Positions 18,327-25,279 of a DNA stretch of 64,000 nt are shown here, piece after piece. The notes under the pieces are model-generated. The model searched no databases and was not told the origin of the DNA. It was given only the letters and a program-made list of their open reading frames with translations. A program made the translations under genes and the position numbers. How positions within the stretch are numbered: position 1 is the stretch's first letter; every line of letters starts with the position of its first letter. This DNA comes from Thiothrix eikelboomii (GTDB lineage: Bacteria > Pseudomonadota > Gammaproteobacteria > Thiotrichales > Thiotrichaceae). Location of the stretch: positions 62,001 through 126,000 of the forward strand of contig NZ_FUYB01000003.1 of the NCBI RefSeq assembly GCF_900167255.1, in the 5' to 3' direction.

Positions 18327-19217
18327 TTAATTCATTAAAGTGGCTGGCCCAACCATGCTCGACAGCACCGCCGTTAACAATAACACCGCTAAACCTAGCC
18401 CCAGTTCACGATAAATAGAGCGTTGTAAGGTTTGTGCTCTATATGGTTCAGTTAATTGCGGCACCAACTTCAATTTGTGATAAGCGGCCGATCCGAGCAA
18501 GCCCGCAACTAAAGCAATTTTTGCTAGTAATAATTGACCGTGGGCACTTGTGAATAAATGCTGCCAACTCCCTGTTAAGGCATAAGCCAAACCCAAGCCA
18601 GCTATTAATAAAATGGGCACTAACCAGCCTGCTATGATTCCAAAGCTCTGCATGAGTTGCTGTAAACGCACAGGCTCTAAACCTTGACAGCTTAGTGCTA
18701 AGGGCCACAAGCAGCCCATCCACCATAGGCCAATGACAAAATGAAAACTTAAAGCCCAATGTACCCAAGTGGCGTGTTCCACTGTATGCCCCGCGTGCAA
18801 ACCCGCAAAACATAACAAGGTTAAAGCTAAAATAGAGGCTAACAAACCCTGCCAGCGCAGCGCTTGCCCTTGCTTCCAACTCCATCCTATCACCAGCAGC
18901 ATCAACAAAAATCCCAGCACGCGAAACACGAATTGCCAACCTAAAGGGGAATCCCAAATCATGGCGATATAGTTACTATCGGCCAAGCCTACTAAACCTG
19001 CATCCGCAAATAAGCCCACCTGTAAGAAAAAATCCACAATGGCTAATACCAAACCAAGCACACTACTGTATACACCATAACGCCAACTAAACGGATTGAG
19101 TAGGCTAGCTTGGGCTTGTGTCAACATAAACACGCTGCCTGCCCCTGCTGCAATCGCCAAATACAACAGGTATTTATTTAAAACAATAGCGACCATCCAA
19201 GGAGACCCTTCGGCCAT
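18327..19217 (-). CDS. copD: Copper resistance protein CopD
   Basis: Integral membrane protein of the CopD family, thought to move copper across the inner membrane together with periplasmic CopC. About eight membrane segments are visible. Conserved features include WDSPLGWQFVFRVLGF, a LHAGHTVEHATWVHWALSFH stretch with His residues suited to copper, LWWMGCLWPLAL, and SAHGQLLLAKIALVAGLL near the end. I chose the start at 19217 (MAEGSPWMVAIVLNKYLLYL); an in-frame ATG 16 codons earlier adds a polar tail that looks non-native. It lies between copC and the DUF411 gene on the same strand. Confidence 0.85.
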   Translation of the reverse strand: MAEGSPWMVAIVLNKYLLYLAIAAGAGSVFMLTQAQASLLNPFSWRYGVYSSVLGLVLAIVDFFLQVGLFADAGLVGLADSNYIAMIWDSPLGWQFVFRVLGFLLMLLVIGWSWKQGQALRWQGLLASILALTLLCFAGLHAGHTVEHATWVHWALSFHFVIGLWWMGCLWPLALSCQGLEPVRLQQLMQSFGIIAGWLVPILLIAGLGLAYALTGSWQHLFTSAHGQLLLAKIALVAGLLGSAAYHKLKLVPQLTEPYRAQTLQRSIYRELGLGLAVLLLTAVLSSMVGPATLMN

Positions 19218-19289
19218 AGTCTGTTTGCTCCCTAAGAAATGTGCTGCCTGTTCTAGACAGCACAAAAGCTAATTAAAAACTAGGTGGTT

Positions 19290-19685
19290 TTAGTGTGGAT
19301 GAGGCATTGCATCATGCGACTGCGGCATTGCCCCATTTGGGCCATGCACCATAAAGCCAAATTTTCCGCTCATTTTGTGCATGTCTGCTCCCATCATCAC
19401 CCAAGCCACGGTATACATTTCTGGTTTGAGCATCGGCAATTTTTGAGTAAACGAGGTTTGCATATCCTTGGGTGCTTTGAAATCTAAAGCCACTTTAGCG
19501 CCTTTAGAATCGACCACGGTTAGCCCGACTAATTTAACTTTTGCTCCAAAGGTTAAGCTTAGCTCAGTTGGCGCTTTATCCAGCATCGCGTTATTTGCGG
19601 GAACAGATGATTTCAAGCTGGTATGTGCAAAAACGGAGCTGCTCACTAGTAAAAGTGTTGCTGCTAAGATTTTCATTAGTTTCAT
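19290..19685 (-). CDS. copC: Periplasmic copper-binding protein CopC
   Basis: 131 residues: a signal peptide (KLMKILAATLLLVSSSVFA) followed at once by HTSLKSSVPANNAMLDKAP, the classic CopC mature N terminus, whose first His is a copper ligand. Later MLKPEMYTVAWVMMGADMHK matches the conserved C-terminal beta strand with the second His. The C-terminal end is rich in Met and His (QSHDAMPHPH), possible extra metal sites. It is the periplasmic partner of CopD and sits directly upstream of it in the leftward operon. Confidence 0.9.
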   Translation of the reverse strand: MKLMKILAATLLLVSSSVFAHTSLKSSVPANNAMLDKAPTELSLTFGAKVKLVGLTVVDSKGAKVALDFKAPKDMQTSFTQKLPMLKPEMYTVAWVMMGADMHKMSGKFGFMVHGPNGAMPQSHDAMPHPH

Positions 19686-19719
19686 AATTATTCCTTACTA
19701 TTAATTAAGAAGATTGATG

Positions 19720-20952
19720 TTAGAACCAAGCTTGAATGCCCAGTAAAAACTCGGTGTTTTGCGTTTTGTCGCCATGCTCCTTAGCCAAATCAGCGGTTTT
19801 ACCCAGCTTTTTTGACCAATTCACTCCAATATACGGCGCAAATTCGCGTCTAAACTCATGACTCAGGCGCAGCCCCAGATTTAGATCAGAAACGCCTGAT
19901 CCCACGCCTAACTCATGATCATCTTTGCCATAAAGAGTCATGGCGACTTCGGGGATCAATACTGTTTTCTGGGTCAGCATGACTTCTTTTTCTGCGGATA
20001 AATTTAAAGCTATTTGCCCAGATTTGCCCAAAAACAGAGTGGCATCCGTTTCAATAAAATAAGGAGCTGTGCCCTGTACCCCTAAGGCTGCCCACGTGCG
20101 TTTGGCAGGCTTAAAGTCATGACGTATACCTGCTTGGACATCCCAAAACGGGCTAATCGCACGGTTATACAAGACCTGTAATTGTGCTTCTTCCAATTCA
20201 CCCTCGACCACTTCAATATCGGTTTTTAGCCATAGTTTGTCTATACTTTTGCCAAACCAAGCATCCGCTTCCAGTATCACTGGGTTACCATGATCCCCCT
20301 TACGGACTTCAAAGCGGTCAATCATGACTTTGCTTAACAAGGGATCATCGTTCATATCCATCGCTTGGTGATAAGGCATAGGGATATGGGTTTCGGCTGA
20401 GCCATCACTGACGGGAAGGCCAGAGTCCAGCGTACAGTGCCCCATTGCCGCGTGTTCGGGCAGACAGGTACTACTGCTTTTAGCAACCACAGGCACAGCC
20501 GTTTTTGGTGCATCCAGCGTGCAATGTCCCATCGCCGCATGTTCTGGCGTGCAAGTCGTGCTTACTTGAGCCATTGGTTTTGGCTCACTCACCGCTGATT
20601 TTTCCGCAGTAGCTGCTTTCTTTTTGGCTTTTTTAATCTTTTCTGGTTTGGAGTTTTCCTTAGGTGTATTGGCTTTCGGCTCATCCAATGTGCAATGTCC
20701 CATTGCCGCATGTTCTGCGGTACAAGCATTATTGGCTTTAGTCTCTGCCTCTGGTTTTGAATCGGGCTTGGATTCAGATTTAAGAGGTTTTGGAGTAACT
20801 TCAGGTTTAGCCGCTTCCATTTTCGGCGTAGCCATTGTGCAATGTCCCATCGCGGCATGCTCGGGCGTACAATTCGATTGCGCCTGTGCCAACGGTGCTA
20901 ACAACACAGCGATTAAGCAGGTGGCTGAGAATAAATTGGGGTAAATTTTCAT
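19720..20952 (-). CDS. copB: Outer-membrane copper resistance protein CopB with repeated Cys-His-Met motif
   Basis: About 410 residues from ATG 20952 (MKIYPNLFSATCLIAVLLAP is the signal peptide); upstream in-frame codons belong to the copA end. The C-terminal 230 residues match CopB, a small outer-membrane beta-barrel: MPYHQAMDMNDDPLLSKVMI near the junction, WFGKSIDKLWLKTDIEVVEG, and a final aromatic residue (AWF). The N-terminal 170 residues are a lysine/proline-rich linker carrying four copies of the unit C-T/L-x-EHAAMGHCT, each with two Cys, two His and one Met. These look like repeated copper-binding sites in the periplasm. Its start lies 18 bases after the copA stop. Confidence 0.88.
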   Translation of the reverse strand: MKIYPNLFSATCLIAVLLAPLAQAQSNCTPEHAAMGHCTMATPKMEAAKPEVTPKPLKSESKPDSKPEAETKANNACTAEHAAMGHCTLDEPKANTPKENSKPEKIKKAKKKAATAEKSAVSEPKPMAQVSTTCTPEHAAMGHCTLDAPKTAVPVVAKSSSTCLPEHAAMGHCTLDSGLPVSDGSAETHIPMPYHQAMDMNDDPLLSKVMIDRFEVRKGDHGNPVILEADAWFGKSIDKLWLKTDIEVVEGELEEAQLQVLYNRAISPFWDVQAGIRHDFKPAKRTWAALGVQGTAPYFIETDATLFLGKSGQIALNLSAEKEVMLTQKTVLIPEVAMTLYGKDDHELGVGSGVSDLNLGLRLSHEFRREFAPYIGVNWSKKLGKTADLAKEHGDKTQNTEFLLGIQAWF

Positions 20953-20969
20953 AATGATGCTCCTCAAGC

Positions 20970-22700
20970 TTAAGCCACAACCACGGTACGCATCATACCG
21001 TCCATGTGATACAACATATGGCAATGGAAAGCCCACTGCCCCATCGCATCGGCCGTGAGCAGATAGCTGATTTTCGCCCCCGGCTGCACCACCACCGTAT
21101 GTTTACGCGGTAGATAATTTGGATCACCTGTTTCTAGTTCACTCCACATACCATGCATGTGCATCGGGTGATGCATCATGGTGTTATTGATAAAAGTAAA
21201 GCGCACCCGCTCACCAAATTTAAGCGCTATTGGTTTGGCTTCCATAAAGCTCACCCCATTAATCGACCACATATAACGACTCATATTGCCAGTTAAATGC
21301 AATTCAATTTCACGGCTCGGCGGACGTTTATCACGAGTAGGCGTGAGATTACGCAAATCAGCATAAGTTAAAACCCGCCGCCCATTATTGCGTAACCCTA
21401 CTCCCGGATCATTCAGACGTACTTGCGGATTGGTGGCCATCATGTCGATATGTGGCCCCATTTTGACCTCAACACGCGGCTGGTAACTGCTGCCATGCCC
21501 CATCGCACGATGATCCATACCAGCCATATCCCCCATCTCTATCCCCCCCATGCCCATATCGGCATGACTCAACACGGGCATCGGATCAAGGGCTGGAATC
21601 GCGGCACGCTGCCCCGCTTGGCTAGTCAGAGTCGCACGTGCATAACCTGAGCGGTCAATCGCTTGGGCAAAAATGGTATAAGCCCCCGCTGGCGGTTGGA
21701 CAATCACGTCATAGGTTTCCGCGACCCCAATCCGAAATTCATCAATCCCTGCCACCGGGCGGATATATTGCCCATCCGAACCAATGATCTGCATTTTCAA
21801 GCCCGGAATGCGTACATCGAAAAAGGTCATTGCCGAACCATTAATAAAGCGCAAACGTACCCGTTCACCGGGGCGGAATACCCCTTCCCAACCCTCTTTC
21901 GGGGTTTGCCCATTGGCTAAAAAGGTATACACCTTACCGGTGACATCGGAAATATCCCGGTCGCTCATGCGCATATCATTCCACATCTGGCGGTTTTTGA
22001 GGGTTTTGCCCAAGCCATCTTGCTGGGATTCACGGATAAAATCCCCCAAGGTACGCTCACGTGTATTGTAGTAATGACTGAGTTTTTTCAGTTTGGCGTA
22101 GATATGCTGGGGGCTAGCATCCGCCCAATCCGACAGCAAAATCACATAATCACGCTCAGCCTTCACCCTCTCGGCTTGGCGCGGTTCAATAATCAAAGCG
22201 CCATATAAACCAGATTGCTCTTGATGCCCCGAATGGCTGTGATACCAGTAAGTACCGTTTTGCTGAGCTTTAAATTTATAAACAAAGGTTTCACCGGGCT
22301 GAATCCCAGCAAAACTCAAACCGGGTACTCCATCCATATTTTCTGGCAAGATAATTCCATGCCAATGCAAAGATGAAGTGACTTTAAGCTGATTCGTGAC
22401 GCGAATCGTGATCTCATCGCCTTCGCGCATGCGTAAGGTCGGCGCTGGTACTGAGCCATTAATGCCGATCCCCTGAAATGGTCGGCCCGTAAAATTAACC
22501 CGTACTTCCTCAATAGTGAGGTCAAAATTCGGCCCTTCTAATACCGGCAAATCGCTAGAAAGCGTATTGTTCAGCGCCGCTTGTAAAACACGCGGCGTCA
22601 TTAAGCCTAAGCTGGCTAAAGCGCCATAAGTCGTTATACCTTGGACAAAACGGCGGCGTGCCAAATCGACAGGCTCACCCTGATTATCAATCAGTTTCAT
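20970..22700 (-). CDS. copA: Multicopper oxidase CopA (Tat-exported)
   Basis: About 576 residues. A twin-arginine signal (LARRRFVQGITTYGALASLG) stands near the N terminus, as expected for a folded, copper-loaded periplasmic oxidase. All four copper-site segments are present: HWHGIILPENMDGVPG, YWYHSHSGHQEQSG, HPMHMHGMWSELE and HCHMLYHMDGMM at the C terminus. Between domains two and three lies a Met/His-rich loop (MGMGGIEMGDMAGMDHRAMG), typical of CopA and PcoA, which bind extra copper. The function is oxidation and sequestration of Cu(I). The start ATG at 22700 is preferred to one six codons earlier because it keeps the Tat signal near the end. Confidence 0.93.
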   Translation of the reverse strand: MKLIDNQGEPVDLARRRFVQGITTYGALASLGLMTPRVLQAALNNTLSSDLPVLEGPNFDLTIEEVRVNFTGRPFQGIGINGSVPAPTLRMREGDEITIRVTNQLKVTSSLHWHGIILPENMDGVPGLSFAGIQPGETFVYKFKAQQNGTYWYHSHSGHQEQSGLYGALIIEPRQAERVKAERDYVILLSDWADASPQHIYAKLKKLSHYYNTRERTLGDFIRESQQDGLGKTLKNRQMWNDMRMSDRDISDVTGKVYTFLANGQTPKEGWEGVFRPGERVRLRFINGSAMTFFDVRIPGLKMQIIGSDGQYIRPVAGIDEFRIGVAETYDVIVQPPAGAYTIFAQAIDRSGYARATLTSQAGQRAAIPALDPMPVLSHADMGMGGIEMGDMAGMDHRAMGHGSSYQPRVEVKMGPHIDMMATNPQVRLNDPGVGLRNNGRRVLTYADLRNLTPTRDKRPPSREIELHLTGNMSRYMWSINGVSFMEAKPIALKFGERVRFTFINNTMMHHPMHMHGMWSELETGDPNYLPRKHTVVVQPGAKISYLLTADAMGQWAFHCHMLYHMDGMMRTVVVA

Positions 22701-22828
22701 GATCAATCCTTTATTCATTTATTTTTGTAGATGCTGGATGACCCAAGGATAAGCTCAAGCCAAACCCGTTGGGTAGTCAGCAAACATCATCGGTTTATTA
22801 GATTTAGGCTGTGTAATTAGCCAAGGAT

Positions 22829-23203
22829 TTAAGCAATTTGGGGAGGGCGGAAAAAGGCCGTGTTTAGCAGCGGGGTATAAAAATGAGCCTTATGCTCAAC
22901 CAATAACGGAGGTGGCATAGTAAAATTAGGAAACTCAGCAGTGAGCAAAGCTCCCCCACAATGGGTAAAGCAATTGTCACAAGACCCACCCGACTGCATG
23001 CCGCAATCAGAATTCGTGGGCGCAGATACCGACTTAAGCGAATGGCAGTGCTCACCCATAGCCACTGGTTGAGAGACTGCTTTTACCTCTTCAATCTGCA
23101 CTGGGTCTAGCCCCTTGCCTATTCCCGACCACATACCAGCCATCCCACTGCTATTCGCAAGGAAGCTGAAGATGAACAGAAAAATAACAAGGTAAGGTTT
23201 CAT
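22829..23203 (-). CDS. Small exported Cys/His/Met-rich protein heading the copper operon
   Basis: About 124 residues from ATG 23203: a signal peptide (KPYLVIFLFIFSFLANSSGM) and a short mature part with GEHCHSLKSV, CGMQSGGSCDNCFTHCGGAL and a C-terminal FRPPQIA. The Cys/His pattern resembles small DUF2946-like proteins often found next to copper genes, but I do not claim membership. It is the first gene of the leftward cop operon, 128 bases before copA. In-frame ATGs at 23209 and 23215 would overlap the -10 box of the promoter proposed here, so 23203 is chosen. Probably a periplasmic copper-binding protein; this is inferred from residue content and neighbours. Confidence 0.6.
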   Translation of the reverse strand: MKPYLVIFLFIFSFLANSSGMAGMWSGIGKGLDPVQIEEVKAVSQPVAMGEHCHSLKSVSAPTNSDCGMQSGGSCDNCFTHCGGALLTAEFPNFTMPPPLLVEHKAHFYTPLLNTAFFRPPQIA

Positions 23204-23210
23204 GCCCATT

Positions 23211-23239
23211 AGCATAGGCGCTTAAAGCAAGACTGTCAA
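23211..23239 (-). promoter_or_regulatory. Sigma-70 type promoter of the copper operon
   Basis: On the minus strand a perfect -35 box TTGACA (23239-23234) is followed by exactly 17 bases and TATGCT (23216-23211). Transcription would start around 23204, at or next to the chosen ATG (23203), so the mRNA may be leaderless. The spacer is 17 bases, not the 19-20 of MerR/CueR-type copper promoters. Confidence 0.6.
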
Positions 23240-23361
23240 CGGGGAATTAAGAGGGTTTTGGCTACCAAAACGCAACGGCATGACTATACTTTAAGCTTGG
23301 GTTTCGCTATCTCTTGATCCAGAGTGGTCTCTCGTACCGCTAACTTTTAGAGGAAAGAATT

Positions 23362-23991
23362 ATGTCTGATGTCACTCCTATCCGTGATCCCCTTACTGAT
23401 ACCTTGATTACCCCTGAAAATGCAGTAATCAGTTTTATTGACTACCAACCTGATCAATATGCAGGCGTCGGTTCGGTCAACCATGATGAACTATTAGCCC
23501 ATGTGACCATTTTAGGGCAGGTCGCGACCAGTTTTCAGCTCCCCGTGGTACTGAGCACAGTCTTCGTGAAACATGGGATGGGTGGTACGAATACCGAATT
23601 ACTTGCCGCCCTACCTGGCGTAGAAGAAATTGACCGCACCACCCTAAATTCGTGGGAAGATCCCGATTTTAAGCAAGCCGTGGAGCAAACCGGGCGCAAG
23701 AAACTGATCATTGCAGGCTTATGGACAGAAGTCTGTGTAGCCTTCCCGACCTTAGATGCTTTACGTGACGGTTATGAAGTGTATGTAGTGGTGGATGCGA
23801 TTGGTGGAGTGAGCCAAGCCTCCCACGAAGCTGCTATCCAACGCATGATTCAAGCGGGAGCTAAGCCCATTTCAGTTTTATCCTTGGCTTGCGAACTACA
23901 ACGCGACTGGGGACGTGCGGGTGCTGAGCGCTTACGGGCTATTTTGCGGGCTTATTTTGGGGCCATGCATGCCCTTAAATCGGCAAAGTGA
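23362..23991 (+). CDS. Isochorismatase-family cysteine hydrolase (YcaC-like)
   Basis: 209-residue member of the isochorismatase-like hydrolase fold. The catalytic Asp is in ISFIDYQPDQYAGVGSV near residue 28, the Lys region is in VVLSTVFVKHGMGG near 67, and the nucleophile Cys is in GLWTEVCVAFPTLDALRDG near 118. This layout fits YcaC-type proteins, whose substrates are mostly unknown amides or related compounds. It starts at ATG 23362 behind AGAGGAAAG and is divergent from the copper operon. A 344-base gap separates it from the dapA-like gene and contains a structured RNA leader. No substrate can be assigned from context. Confidence 0.8.
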   Translation: MSDVTPIRDPLTDTLITPENAVISFIDYQPDQYAGVGSVNHDELLAHVTILGQVATSFQLPVVLSTVFVKHGMGGTNTELLAALPGVEEIDRTTLNSWEDPDFKQAVEQTGRKKLIIAGLWTEVCVAFPTLDALRDGYEVYVVVDAIGGVSQASHEAAIQRMIQAGAKPISVLSLACELQRDWGRAGAERLRAILRAYFGAMHALKSAK

Positions 23992-24173
23992 CGCGGATAA
24001 GTCACCTGCCTTAGTTAGGCTAATGGTTTAGGCAAGGCGACTTTAACCGCAACTTATCAAGCTTAGACTCAATCAGGACTAGCTGATTAGTATTTTCGCT
24101 TTTATACTCACGCTCAGTCTAATGACGCATTCGTCTAATAACGCATTTAATGACAGATTAAAGGTATTATTCT

Positions 24174-24312
24174 CCCCATGTTTAACTTCGCTGCTGGTCT
24201 AGTCAAGAAGTCTAAACGCCGCTCCCATAGCGGTTCGGGGTAGTTTGCGCTCTTAATTTTTAGACTCAATTACCAAACCTAGCCGCACTTATCTGCGGCT
24301 AGGTTTTTTTTT
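24174..24312 (+). ncRNA. Structured leader or small RNA ending in an intrinsic terminator, before the dapA-like gene
   Basis: The 344-base gap before the dapA-like gene ends in a folded element. CCCC (24174-24177) can pair with GGGG (24237-24240). Inside, GTTTAACTTC (24180-24189) pairs with GAAGTCTAAAC (24207-24217), and CCGCT (24219-24223) pairs with AGCGG (24229-24233), giving a three-way junction. The 3' strand of the second helix can instead pair with TTTAGACT (24259-24266) over eight perfect base pairs, a switch-like choice. A strong terminator follows. A TATTAT box at 24165-24170 could be the -10. No known riboswitch class is recognised. It could be an attenuator or a free small RNA. 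Confidence 0.45.
24276..24312 (+). terminator. Strong intrinsic terminator 24 bases before the dapA-like start codon
   Basis: Twelve-bp perfect GC-rich stem AACCTAGCCGCA / TGCGGCTAGGTT with a 6-base loop, followed directly by nine T. The start codon of the next gene comes 24 bases after the T-run, too close for a separate promoter. The gene must therefore be reached by read-through or antitermination. Confidence 0.9.
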
Positions 24313-24335
24313 GCCTAGTGAAAAAGGAAACTAAA

Positions 24336-25208
24336 ATGTTTAGTGGATCATACGTGGCGTTAATCACGCCGTTTCGAGCCGGTAGAGTGGATGAATCAGC
24401 GTTGCGAAATATGGTGAATTGGCAGATTGAGCAAGGCAGTCATGGCCTAGTCCCTATGGGTACAACCGGTGAATCCCCCACGGTTACCCGCGCTGAGCAC
24501 GAACAAGTCATTCGTATTGTGCTTGAAGAAACCGCAGGACGTGTTCCCGTCATTGCGGGGGCTGGCTCAAATAATCCACTTGAATCCGTGCATTATGCAC
24601 AAGTAGCAGAGGATTTAGGGGCCGCTGCGATTTTGTGTGTCGCAGGTTATTACAATCGCCCCTCGCAGGAGGGCTTATACCAGCATTTTCATTATCTACA
24701 CGAACACAGCCATCTTCCGATTATTATTTACAATATTCCGCCCCGGGCAGTGGTCGATATTAAAGCCGAGACGATGGCGCGCCTAGCCCAATTGCCGCGT
24801 GTGCTAGGGGTGAAAGATGCCACTGGTGATTTAACGCGGATTTGCCAAGAGCGACAATTAATCCAATCGCCGTTTAGCTATCTCTCTGGCGATGATATGA
24901 CCGCTTTGGCCTATAATGCTTCAGGTGGTCATGGGTGTATTTCTGTCACGGCCAATATTGCGCCTAAGCTGTGCGCACAATTCCAAACCGCCTGTTTGAC
25001 AGGCGCTTATCGTGAAGCACTCACGATTCATGAAAAACTAGTCCCCTTGCATCAAGCCTTATTCCGTGAACCCAATCCCTCTGGCCCTAAGTATGCAGCC
25101 TCGCTGCTAGGTCTTTGCAGTGACGAAGTGCGATTACCGCTGATACCTTTAAGCCCAGCGACTCAAGCTGAAATTCGCCAATGTTTAGAACACTTAGAGC
25201 TGATTTAA
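24336..25208 (+). CDS. dapA: 4-hydroxy-tetrahydrodipicolinate synthase (DapA) or related aldolase
   Basis: Class I aldolase of the DapA/NAL family, about 290 residues, the normal size. It begins MFSGSYVALITPF, the standard DapA start. It carries GTTGESPTVTRAEHEQVI near residue 45 (pyruvate-binding loop), YYNRPSQEGLYQHF near 133 with the catalytic Tyr, and VLGVKDATGDLTR near 160 with the Schiff-base Lys. An Arg region (IIIYNIPPRAV) supports true DapA over sugar-acid aldolases. The usual role is condensation of pyruvate and aspartate semialdehyde in lysine synthesis. A GTG six codons upstream was rejected because the family starts at this ATG. The gene is preceded by a terminator and switch-like leader. 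Confidence 0.85.
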   Translation: MFSGSYVALITPFRAGRVDESALRNMVNWQIEQGSHGLVPMGTTGESPTVTRAEHEQVIRIVLEETAGRVPVIAGAGSNNPLESVHYAQVAEDLGAAAILCVAGYYNRPSQEGLYQHFHYLHEHSHLPIIIYNIPPRAVVDIKAETMARLAQLPRVLGVKDATGDLTRICQERQLIQSPFSYLSGDDMTALAYNASGGHGCISVTANIAPKLCAQFQTACLTGAYREALTIHEKLVPLHQALFREPNPSGPKYAASLLGLCSDEVRLPLIPLSPATQAEIRQCLEHLELI

Positions 25209-25232
25209 GCTAACACGACCACTTAACAACTT

Positions 25233-25260
25233 AGCCAGTATCTAAGCTTGGGTACTGGCT
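25233..25260. terminator. Hairpin between convergent dapA-like and quiC genes
   Basis: Eight-bp perfect stem AGCCAGTA / TACTGGCT with a 12-base loop in the 71-base gap between convergent genes. No T-run, so termination strength is uncertain. Confidence 0.45.
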
Positions 25261-25279
25261 GAATCTTAGTTCGGAGCTA

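Noticed and set aside
23211-23239. CueR/MerR-type copper promoter
   Set aside because: The spacer is 17 bp with consensus boxes and no inverted repeat between them; MerR-type promoters have 19-20 bp.
24174-24245. tRNA-like fold (three helices and a GGTTCGGGG segment)
   Set aside because: No 7-bp acceptor stem with correct spacing, no anticodon loop of seven bases and no proper T-arm; kept only as a leader RNA candidate.
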